Shown here piece after piece: positions 34,493-44,817 of a stretch of 64,000 bases of DNA (positions are counted from its first letter, which is position 1; each line of letters starts with the position of its first letter). The stretch covers positions 14,694,001 through 14,758,000 of the forward strand of contig OZ316897.1 of assembly GCA_973895155.1 (NCBI GenBank), in the 5' to 3' direction. Under the pieces are notes generated by a model, which was given only the letters and a program-made list of their open reading frames with translations, ran no database searches and was not told where the DNA came from. Made by a program: the position numbers and the translations under genes. Source of the DNA: Marsupella aquatica. Its lineage: Eukaryota > Marchantiophyta.

Positions 34493-34621
34493 AACTTTCT
34501 CACTAGCCATAGTTAGCCCCGGTTTGCATTTATGGAACTTTCTCACTAGCCATAGTTAGCCCGGGTTTGCACTTATGGAACTTTCTCACTAGCCATAGTT
34601 AGCCCGGGTATGCACTTATGG
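34493..34621. repeat. 43-bp triplication
   Basis: Three adjacent 43-bp units (34493, 34536, 34579) begin AACTTTCTCACTAGCCATAG. Copy A has a single unit at about 20482-20524, so the expansion happened in copy B after the duplication. Confidence 0.95.
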
Positions 34622-34835
34622 AGTGTACGCTTAGAGACAAGGCGACTGATCGGTATTTGTGGGTAAAGAACTCTAAAAGCTCTCTCGTTCTCATTGCACG
34701 CTTCTTTTCTCTGGACATAGGCGACGGGCCAGGAAACCAAAGTGCTCGCAAGACTGTAATCGCCAATACTGTAGCTATGAAGGACGCCTTATCTTTAGCC
34801 GTGCCCGAAAGCTTTTATAAATCGCCTCATTCTAT

Positions 34836-37575
34836 CCAATGTGGCTATACTTAGATCCACAACACAAGTGAAGCCATCCTTTCGTAGTCAGCCAAGGGCG
34901 GTAGCCTCTAAATCTTTGCTGATGCTGGTATGCACCCATTTTGCGTCAATTCACTGCTTCTCATGAGTGACTGAGATTACTAGATTACTCATGTACATGA
35001 AGTCTCTGAGATTATGTACATGAATTTGGACATTCTGTCAATTAGCACATTAGACTAGTGTCAACTTCGGACAATATTTTGCTGGTCAATTGAGAACTTT
35101 GTATTTATCGCAATCATCTGGACACAATTGCGTTCCACTCAGTCGTTGAAATGTAGCAACAAAAAGTTAGACTTGAAATCGACCATCAAACCGCTTTGGT
35201 TACCTGTGTACGTGAGCCTAAGCTACAGGAGGGAGAACTTACAGAGCTAGCCATGACCTTGTCAAAGTATCGCAGGAGAGATCCCATATAGAAATCGATG
35301 GGAGGACTGAATTTGCCATGAAAGCTACATCAGCTTGCTGCTTGAGTAGGGTAGCTCGATCTGTTGCTCTTTAATTTGTAGACCGGTAGAACTGCAGTCG
35401 CAGCCATAACCAATCGCTTCGATCCGTGTTAGCCAGAGAGAATTAACCGGTGGAGCTACGAAAATGAAACACCTACAATTTGACATGACAATTGCAAAGA
35501 AGAGTTATCGCTTGAACTCGGAACATGGTCGATGAGAGCATGATCAGAGAGCTACATGGAAAAACCTAAGGAATCAACAGAGACAGGAGCACCTACAGTC
35601 AATTGTGGCATCTGCTTATAAAACAATACAATCCCGTTTGCGATTCAAAGCATTGAAACTAATCACGACGTTTACTGAGACCCCGACTGAGACTCTCATT
35701 ACCTCAATCGTCCACACAGGCTGTGAATATTTAAATAATTCCCATTCATCGTGATCTCGTCTTGGCAGCAGATATCAGGTCACCTCACCAGGAGTTGTTT
35801 ACATCAAACATGACATATAAGGTGTACCACATCACTCCGTACCAAGATAAACCTCATATTTTCTTTAAATCAATGAATGCATACTGTATATTACCACATA
35901 CCAAGATAAACCTCATATTTTCTTTAAATTAGTGAATGCAAAATGTGTGATTATCGGTAGGGGAGTTGTTTGGGTCCGCACCTACATGCGTGAAATAAAG
36001 GGCCCCGTGTTGAGATAGCCTTAGGACTGCCAGACATGATCTCAGATCGACGATTCTGGCTGGCACGCAAGTTAAGTAGCAACGGAAGTTTCTGCCTGGC
36101 TTCAACTTCGATAATTCGAGGCCCACATGTCCCTCTGTGGCCGTGTGTGCCCTGCCGGTAATATATGGTGTGCACTCACTAATTTAAAGAAAAGAACGAG
36201 GTCGTACGCGATATGTGTCACATTTTGATCTGCAGTTACCCGCGTCTGGGCGGAATTTGTTAAAAGAGAGTCGTGTTGTCTGACAAGTAGAATTATCTTT
36301 GGTGCATCGGACAAGATCAATAGCTCTGGTAAACACGTTTCACTGCTCGTGTGAGTTTGCAGTCGATCCGATCCCAGATTCTGACATTGAAAAGCACTGC
36401 ACAGTCCAGGACAAACTGAAGAATCATTTTCTAATTCTTGGAAGTTACCAAATTTTGTAAACAAAAGAAAATGGATAGCTTTCTCACAAAGCATACGAGT
36501 ACGTACGTACGCTGCACTTTTCTCAGTCAGTCGTGTCGACATGAATCCCATGTAATCAGAGGATTGACAAGCCCCGAAGAAAAGATGGGGTTATGTACGA
36601 GGTGCCTACGAATGGAATGTGTATTCCATAAGATTTAGAATTTAGAAGAATGATACGATTATGTAAAATTTTAAGAATACAATTGTACAAATTTCAAACC
36701 ACTGATTGGCTTCTATTTTTTTTGAGAGCGCCGACACTCAATAACTATGAGTTGGTTTGTTTCCAGGGGCTGTTTACATTCAGCGTACTTTGTACAGTAC
36801 GTTCATCTACATATTACAGTTCCATACCGTCCATACTGTCTATACTGCCATCGCCTTGTTGAGGGTTTAGGGTTTAGCCGAACGTTCCGGGAAGCTATCA
36901 AGTCGGCCAAGTACAGTGCATCAATTTGGTGAAAAGCGTGCTCCGAAGATCGTCACGACCATCGCAGCTCCTACTCCAGCTCCTCCCCACGGGGCCGGTG
37001 GAGCTATCATAGGAGGACCTTGTCATCAGTAATCTAGTGGACCTGAAGAGTCCGCTGCCTGTCATCACTTGGGCTGTCGTTGCTTCACCTCAAGTTACCC
37101 ACGAAGAACAGGGAAGGATTGGATAGGGAAGAATATTTGGATCCCTAGCGCAAACCGCCGGTGGCAAAGTTGTGTCGCCTGGCGACAGGTTGCAAAGAAG
37201 ATCGTAGCCGAGGAAAAGCAACCCCTAGCTAGTACAATAACCCGGGCCTGGCTGCACACACTGACGGGCCAGGGCTATCGAGATATCGAGATATCTCCTC
37301 TCCACTTTCTGTCGAGACATCCGTATGTCTGTCTGCGCATCATTGAGCATCTGTCACAGGAGACAGAACAATAGTTGAAGTTTGGTTCAAGTCTATTCAA
37401 GTGTTACATATGTTTTGATCGAAGCTCCTGTGAGATGACTACGACAACAACGGAGAACCAATACAAGAACCATCGATCTTGCTGAATGACTACGGATTTG
37501 TGTGAATGAGCCAATCCCCGGGGCTAATCTCGATGTTTTAATTTCTTTTTGTGTTTTTGCAGATCGTTGGATGAC
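34836..37575. promoter_or_regulatory. Upstream region of membrane protein B
   Basis: Homologous to 25445-27802. It includes the conserved acceptor TTTTTGCAG before 37563 and a tandem near-duplicate at about 35835-35940 (ACCAAGATAAACCTCATATT twice) that copy A lacks. No coding exon could be supported. Confidence 0.5.
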
Positions 37576-39462
37576 ATGACTCCTCCCGTGTCGCTCTTGG
37601 GATTTGTTTCAATCCCGAGCGTGTGGGTGATAACTAATTTAGGATTACCCTCCGACATCTGGACCTTTGGTGTGATCCCGTTGCTCTCGATCTGCTTTAG
37701 CTGCGACCAAAGAAAACTCTGGCAAGCAGCAGTTGAGGTGAGGGGGTCACTGGGCCTGTTCATCGGCTCGGCCATCGTAACATATCTATGCACCGATATC
37801 TCTATCTTGTACGCCCGGGTTACATATACTCGCTTCGTCCTATGGAAATTGGTCGTTGCGCTAGTCTGGCTGCTCTGTATCATTAAAGGTTTCCAACTCG
37901 AAAGGCAAATGTACTTGATGGACACATTTGGCGCAGTCGCCAAGTATCTGGTGTGGAAGGTTGTCACCCGGTTTACAGGTGCAGAGATGTGGGTGGGTTA
38001 CAAAAGCGAGTGGGCATACTGCTCACCATACAGCAAAAAACTAGTTCATAAGGAGATAGATCATTACTACAATTTGCAGAAAAGGTTCGAAAGGCAAGAG
38101 ACGATTCCCGAGAATTACGCGTTCAACTTTCGTATTGAGTCTTGCAGAGTGTACGCTGTATACTCATACTCTACCGCTTCCGATGTTCGTGGCGGTAGGG
38201 GTGGAGATTGCAGTGCTTCGAGCTCTACAGTTTCTGACCGTCCCATGGAGAATTTGAATCACACACTGTCTTCGATACCTGGAGAACTTTGTTCAATTGA
38301 ATTCAAAAAGAGCGCTGACACGAGGTCTGCTTCATCCACAACTTTGCAGACGGAAGGAGAGAGTTTTTCAGCAAAGGCTGAGCGCGGTCCGCTTGTGGAG
38401 GATAGCTACACCCTGATTTCGAGTTATGGCTGCAGCAAAGTAGAGGTGTCTTTGAATTCCGAGGATAAGACACTGGAGGGTTACACCTTTTACAATGTTG
38501 CTTACGACGCCTTGGCCGAATTCAAGCGAGTACTGGAAGTCCTTAAAGAGGAAGGCAATGTCATATTCTCTACCATTAACAGGAACATCGTCTCAAGCAG
38601 ACCCCGGGCGCATGCCAGATGCTACGAATTCCGAGAGCTGCTTGAGCTCATACTGAATCAGAGCTATAAACTGCACGAAGTGGATCTACAAGCAAAGTAC
38701 AAATTCATCATTTCGGGGCATTGGACTTTACAATTGCAGGCAGTTGTACTGATTGGTGTCATGGTCGGGATCAATTATTATCAGCTCACTGGACCGCCGA
38801 AGCACGTCAGTATTGTAATCGTCCTTTTGACAATATATGGTCTCACTCACTTGTTCCTCTTTTCAGTGACCCTTGCCTGGAGTGAACAGCACAAAGTGAA
38901 AAGACTTGTTCACTTCATAATCAGCAGGACTAGGCCAAGAGAAGTGGATGATTGGTACAGGTACTTCCAAGTGCGGTTTCCTCTATTGACGTTCGCTAAT
39001 GAGAGTTATTGCTATCCCTACGTCTCAAGTCAGAGGCAGATCTGCTACTTAGAAGGAACGATAGGTTCCCTTCCCGTGTTGGGCACAGAGCATGGATACT
39101 TTCACATGGAGCATCTGAGAGAAGGAATAAGAGTTTTCGACATGAGAAATCTTCAGCTGGAGCTGTCTGTGACGTACATGGAAGGAGAGGTGCAGATCGA
39201 TATACTAATGCGCAGAGTCTACAATGACAACAGCTGCTGCTACAGAGAAATCTTCCAGACTAACAGGCGCAAAGCCATCGACTTCATTGCGCTGATGACA
39301 TGGCTTCAAAAGAACCGGTGTGCAGGAGTCTGTAAAGAGTGGCCCCAAAGTGGCTTAATGTACGCTTACAGATATCCGGAGCTGTTCCAAAAGGTGCTCA
39401 AGGATGGGTTGAGGCCCATGATAGCCACCTTCATTGGCCCTATGGACATAACAGTGGAGTGA
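37576..39462 (+). CDS. Multi-pass membrane protein of unknown family, copy B
   Basis: 628 residues, paralogue of the protein at 27803-29647 with the same predicted layout: four N-terminal hydrophobic segments, a long loop, two more membrane segments and a roughly 190-residue soluble tail. It also starts just after a TTTTTGCAG acceptor. The N-terminal 190 and C-terminal 300 residues are nearly identical to copy A. The loop between (about residues 195-300) is much less alike and includes a net gain of 14 residues, among them SDRPMENLNHTLSSIPGE. The reading frame is intact, so both copies are probably functional. I do not recognise the family and infer nothing beyond membrane location. Confidence 0.85.
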   Translation: MTPPVSLLGFVSIPSVWVITNLGLPSDIWTFGVIPLLSICFSCDQRKLWQAAVEVRGSLGLFIGSAIVTYLCTDISILYARVTYTRFVLWKLVVALVWLLCIIKGFQLERQMYLMDTFGAVAKYLVWKVVTRFTGAEMWVGYKSEWAYCSPYSKKLVHKEIDHYYNLQKRFERQETIPENYAFNFRIESCRVYAVYSYSTASDVRGGRGGDCSASSSTVSDRPMENLNHTLSSIPGELCSIEFKKSADTRSASSTTLQTEGESFSAKAERGPLVEDSYTLISSYGCSKVEVSLNSEDKTLEGYTFYNVAYDALAEFKRVLEVLKEEGNVIFSTINRNIVSSRPRAHARCYEFRELLELILNQSYKLHEVDLQAKYKFIISGHWTLQLQAVVLIGVMVGINYYQLTGPPKHVSIVIVLLTIYGLTHLFLFSVTLAWSEQHKVKRLVHFIISRTRPREVDDWYRYFQVRFPLLTFANESYCYPYVSSQRQICYLEGTIGSLPVLGTEHGYFHMEHLREGIRVFDMRNLQLELSVTYMEGEVQIDILMRRVYNDNSCCYREIFQTNRRKAIDFIALMTWLQKNRCAGVCKEWPQSGLMYAYRYPELFQKVLKDGLRPMIATFIGPMDITVE

Positions 39463-39984
39463 ATAGGACCACATCGCATGATTCCCAAGGAGAGCGAGGC
39501 TCTAGACGGATAAAAAGCCAGGTTTGTGCCCATATAGGATACTCTTGCACCTATAGGGGAAGGCAGATATGCACATATTAATGGAATGATATTTACGTGT
39601 TCCTTGAATGTAAATTCATTGAATGTAAATAGATATGAATACACATAATCTTGCCAACTTAAAGTCAGGATGGAGTCATACTTTGTCTATGAAGTCCCCT
39701 TGGACAAACCAAACTTGGAAGGACTCGACTCAAACATACATATATGCTTGGATACTGTTTGTTACATTTGTCTCCAAAAATACCATGTCACATCATCATT
39801 TTTGTTGACCTCTCCAAAAGTACCTTGTCAAAGCACCACCTCTGTACAGAATACCATGTACCAACCTGATCAACATTGATTGCAAGCATTGTTGTATTCT
39901 CTTAATATCCTTTTCCCTTAAGCTAGTCGATTTAACCATTTTTTTTAGTTCAACTAAAAACCATAAAATATGTAAGAGTGATTT
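39463..39984. other. Spacer after membrane protein B
   Basis: The first 130 bp match the 3' flank of copy A. The rest is A/T-rich and without a recognisable feature. Confidence 0.4.
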
Positions 39985-41705
39985 TTTTTCAAATAAGTGG
40001 TTTTTGGGGAATAGAGAAGAAAAAGTAAAGTTATGAAATGGATAGAAAAACTTAAAGGGCCATGCAACAATTTGTTGGCTGGCAATTGGTTGAACACCTG
40101 AAAGAAAGTAAAAAATGGGAAAAGCCATGCAATGTACCATGTATGATCTCTCTATTTTAGGACAATTTTAATTTTGTTTTATATGCTAGACTGTTTCTCT
40201 CTGTTACATTCTCCTAGATTTATGGTACTCCTCATAATCCCCTTTTCAAAAGAAAGGATGTATTATGGAAACTAATAACCTGTATAATACAAAGAGAATA
40301 ATCACAAGTCAAAAATATTTATGTAGGAGCAGCATTGTGCAAGCATGCTAAATTCAAGATCTGGCACAGTTGTGTGTAGTGCCAAGAATGGCAAAGGGTA
40401 TGTATTTGGCGTACCTCCTACAGGTAACCTCTGTTAGCTGGTCTGAGGTCTATGACCCTAAGGTGGATGCTTGGTTTCCCATAAAACCCATAGTATCTCA
40501 GGTCAGCTGTCAAGAGGGAAGCCAATAAACCTTCAGTTTGAATTTCAGTGTGCAGGTGGAAAATTGGGAATTGGGACCAGAGTGAGTCTTTGGAAATGGC
40601 ATAGCATGTGAGGAGTTACTGAAAACAAATTGAACTTGAATGGTGAATGGGTCACTGACTTGAATATCCTCACTTCTACTTATTTGCATAGAAAGGGTAG
40701 TCACCTTAGCTGTAGGGAAAGACAACCAGAGGTCTATGGGTGCACAAAGATGCAGAGGTGGATTTAGGGTTTAGCCAACACCAGCTTAATTTCTAAGTTT
40801 TTTCCCTTTTTTGCCAGGATTGAGAATGTTTCCTTGAAGTAGAAGCTAAAATTAGACTATAGCAAATTTGGCCAAAAGTGACCAACTTTTTATGACGAGG
40901 TGGAATGTAGTAAATTTTCACCACTAATAAGAGGCTTTCTAGGAGCCCCTGGTTAACCTGCAGAAACTAATTGGAGGCACTGAGAGGGTGAGGCTATAGG
41001 TGACAAGCCAGAGGCCAATTGGCGAAGTAGGGCTGAAGGAAGGAGCAGACCTCTGATCCTAGTAAGAGGCCTGCTTTTTGTTGAAGGTTCCCCAAAGTGG
41101 ACCCCAGTTGAAGTCACCTGGGGAGGGGCGGCTAGCCATGTGGCAGATCCACATATGCAACTATCAATTTTAATAGGATATGTTTAACTCCTTATACATA
41201 AAACATATGGGGTTAAAATCCAGGTTAAAATTGTCTAAAGAAGTGTCCCTCTTAATGTGAGAAGTCTATTGTAGCTTAATAAAAAATTGATGATGTTTCG
41301 ATGTGGAAAACAAATGTTGCACCCTAGTACAGGATATGCTCTTTTAGTCTAGATCCAAACTAGCCAGCATTTTGTGATTTGCATTAAACCACACCTGCCC
41401 CTATAAAGGGCTACGGGTAACCTGTAGCTCTCATTCTAAAGAGTACATGTTCAGAAATGGTTTTGAGCTCCACAAAAGGTGCTGACTGCAAAACTTTTTT
41501 TTGGCAAGTACTCCACAAAAGGTGCTAGGTTTTCACCTTTTATGGTGAGTAGTGAGACATGGAATGAGGCTTTTATAGTGGTAGGTGTGATTTAAGAGAA
41601 TTTACGACTCTTACATGTCTGTTTTGCCAGTGATGGACAATCAATTTCTTCCTTTAGATTACCCAAATCTTCCATGGATTTTTAAGTTTGACTTTTGGAC
41701 GGAAC
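39985..41705. repeat. Duplicated non-coding block, copy B
   Basis: Counterpart of 32370-33915. Its main difference is the MITE at 41388-41591. Confidence 0.88.
41388..41591. mobile_element. MITE with TTAA target duplication
   Basis: 204 bp with imperfect 20-bp terminal inverted repeats (ACCACACCTGCCCCTATAAA against ATCACACCTACCACTATAAA), flanked by TTAA at 41384-41387 and 41592-41595. The orthologous position in copy A (33775-33778) has a single TTAA and no element. Internally an ACTCCACAAAAGGTGCT-like motif occurs twice. There is no coding capacity. The TTAA duplication is typical of PiggyBac-type or some Harbinger-related elements, and I cannot choose between them. Confidence 0.88.
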
Positions 41706-41740
41706 CCACCTCACATTTTTAATTTTGTTTTTAATTTTTA

Positions 41741-42800
41741 ATTTTAGCAATTTAGATTTTATTCTACTTTCTGTGTAGTCACTGACTTTCTCCAGTGCAG
41801 CTGCAAATGGTGGGTCCTAGCCGTCCTCTCCTCCTCTTGGATGCGACACGGGAGGGGACAGGGGAGGATCCTCTTTGGTACTAGTGCACTTTTGCTTGGA
41901 CCTCCCCATTTTCCACTATCCTTTTGCAAAGCCCTCCCCTTGCGCATTCCTTCTTTGCCTTCCCTGTTTCATTCACTCCTTCTTTGACACCCCTTTCGTG
42001 CTTCTTCTTTGCATCCCCTTTTTGCTTCCTTCCTTCTTTGGCAAGGAAAACAATAACCATTGTTAAAAGTGGCGGACCTCTTATCATAGTTTCTTATTTA
42101 ATATAAATAAAGTATAAAATTTTCATTGGCTATTTACTTGCATTTCCATTACGAGAACTAAAGAGATTGTGATCGTAAAAATCAATTGTGAACCTGGACG
42201 GACTGGACTGAAGGTTCATATTTCATCCATGTATTTGAAATCTCTGGTAGCTCCGCAAGAGTAAATTACTCTAAACTGTCCTAGTAACAAGAGCATGTTC
42301 TCTAAAGTTTTTTTAAAAATTGGTAACTGCAACTGCAAAATTATGTCATGCATGACTTGTAATAAAAGGAGAGTTCTCTGAACTATAGGGTTGTCATAAT
42401 GACTCACTTTTTAATTTGGCTCAGTAAGATACAATAGATACCAATTAATATGCTACACGACAAACTAATTTTTCATGTTCCACCGATGAGTATGCTATCC
42501 AATCTACACAACCCACTCAGGACCATTAGCTTATCACATGAGTACACTACAGATTTGAACTTCCACCAAAATTAATAAAACACTATAGATCCTTTACCTC
42601 TTATTTTTTCATTGTTTGTGGGCTGCATTTGCTCTTACTCTTCTTTTAAGTTTGGACCCACTCTGGATCTCTTTTGCTGTTACCGTATTGCACTTTGTTC
42701 AGCCCCTTTTTAGTAAACTTGGTACTTTTTCTCCATTGTACCTTTGACCAAAAGAAAGCTTTCCAAAGCGGGAAAAAAAAAAACCGAACAAACCACTACT
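41741..42800. other. Intergenic, no gene recognised
   Basis: A C/T-rich patch (41880-42040) makes overlapping open frames without family features. The remainder is A/T-rich. Confidence 0.4.
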
Positions 42801-44817
42801 CCACCATCACCCCACAATAATTATTAATGGCGGTCTCTCTCGCCATTATTCTGGCTTTAGTACGGTGCAATCTCCGCCCTGCACGAGCGACGGTGGAGAT
42901 GAGCCTACCCAAGACGGGGGCGAATTCTAGCCGTCGATCGATAATTTGTATCATCGGGTGCTGTCTGCTCCTCATCAATCGCCTCCTCTCTGGTTCCTTG
43001 GAAAAGTGGGAGACTCCCAGAAGCCCTCCCACAAAGCGCCCCACCCCCACTTCGCTCGACCGTCGTCGGGTCCATTTGTCGGCCGCACCGCTCTTGCATT
43101 CGTGCCACGGAAGGATTTTTTCGGAGCTGTTCTGATCGGCGTGGTGGACGATTGTCGAGTGGACGTGCGGAGCAGACGAGCGATGAGAGAAATCCCAGAT
43201 ACCAACGATGCCTGAGCCGATTTTCCCGACGATCGATGGCTGGGTCTTCATGCTGCCGAGGTTTTAAGACGACGATCTGTTGAATTGACGGAGTGATGGA
43301 GTGATGGAGTGGAAGAAGGCGGTGTACTCTGAAGACCATCGAATCAATTGCTGTGGTGTCGTGGGTTGAGAGTGAGGCGTGTGGATGCTCTCGCCTCGAG
43401 GAAGAGAGACGTTGTGATCGGTGGGGTGCTCATTGCTGCGAAAGTTTTGGAACAGACGTAAGTCTTTGGTTTGAGTCTTTGTGGAAATGGGTCGATCAGT
43501 CATCTTTGCAGGTTTGTGTCAAGCTGGCCGGGAGTGAATGATTTCCCTGTTGGGAATTTCTGTTCCGAGCTCAGGGAGTATGATTCGCTGCTTGACTGCA
43601 CTTGATGCTCTGGTAGGCAATAATCAGTGCCTTGGACAATTGCCTCCACAAGGCTGCTAGAGAGGTTGAGTGTGTTCTTAGGTTGTGGATATCGTCAACA
43701 AGAAAGCAGTCACAGATGTCTTGGAGTCGAGGTAAAGCGTCAGTTATGGGTCCTCATCTCACCCAGAACTATATGCGTTGGCATGTTACTATTACGATTG
43801 GATGTCTTCTTGCTCTACTTGCTGGGCCCTTCACCTAAAACAAAGCTGAGGGACAGAATGAACTTGCAGACAAATATGAGCGTACTCTAGTTGATGTGTA
43901 TACACGGTAGAACGGATGAGAATTGATGAGACAATGTAGACATGCAATCGCTTGCTGATAAATGTTCGCTTCTGTCGGTCGAGCTCGGCATGTAGACGAG
44001 TAGTTGTTTGCAAGCTTGAGTGCAGTCTTTGTTTATCTACCGTCTGCAAGAGGATTGGCAAATTAGTGAACGTTCTATGTGGAAGAAAGGATGGTCAATG
44101 CATGGGTTGCAAGGTCCGTCCGAAAGAGACGGAGAGGTGGGAATGATCCGTGGATGTCTACGGGAAACTGATTATGCAGTGGACCAGTTTTTTCTTAAAT
44201 TTTGACAATGGCAGTGAAAGTGAGTTACATCCTCATTGTGTTATGCAAGCATGAGCAGAAAATATATGAATGCTTGCTTGATTAATTGAAATAGTGGATA
44301 GAAACGCTGCGAGAACGCAATCGAGCATTAGAGCCAACAGTGTAAGGAGACTTCTGCTACTTCCTAGTCCACGAAAAACAAATTCGGGCAAAACATACAG
44401 GAGAGGATTAAGACGGTAAAATCATTTTGAGATTCCATATCAATTACATGTCTGAAGAATTTACTTCTGGACTTATAACCTAGATGTGGGAAAATATTGG
44501 ACCATCGCTTGCTTCTGGATTGTGAGATGATGAATAAAACGATGTCTAGATCGAGCTTCTTCGTTGACACTACTCTCCGATAGGGGGGCGATGCTTGCAA
44601 TCCACTCGAACTCTCCGGTCTGGTCTAGTCTAGTCTCGGATCCTTTCCCCATTGATCTGGTCCAGGCGGTGGATGTGGCCATGGTATTTCTTTCAACTAG
44701 AGGATTAAATAGCAACTAAATTTTCTTTCTGTTTGGGCACAGGCTGTGGATCCTCTTTGCATTATTTGACAATCAGTATTCTGATTTTAAGTTTCCAATT
44801 CCAAGAAGATAGTCAAC
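42801..44817 (+). promoter_or_regulatory. VIT gene promoter and probable leader with intron
   Basis: A GC-richer patch at 42830-43460 ends in a good donor, CAGAC|GTAAGT (GT at 43458). A good acceptor, TTTGGGCACAG (AG at 44741-44742), precedes the VIT start by 75 bp. This suggests a 5' UTR exon and a leader intron of about 1.29 kb. It is inferred from consensus only. Confidence 0.4.

Larger units (their letters stand above)
34255..41740. repeat. Segmental duplication, copy B
   Basis: About 7.5 kb, collinear with copy A but lacking the ARM/U-box gene block and most of the A-specific spacer. The gene-loss junction is at about 34835, where CGCCTCAT (matching 20742-20749) is followed directly by CCAATGTGGCTAT (matching about 25447). 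Confidence 0.88.
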
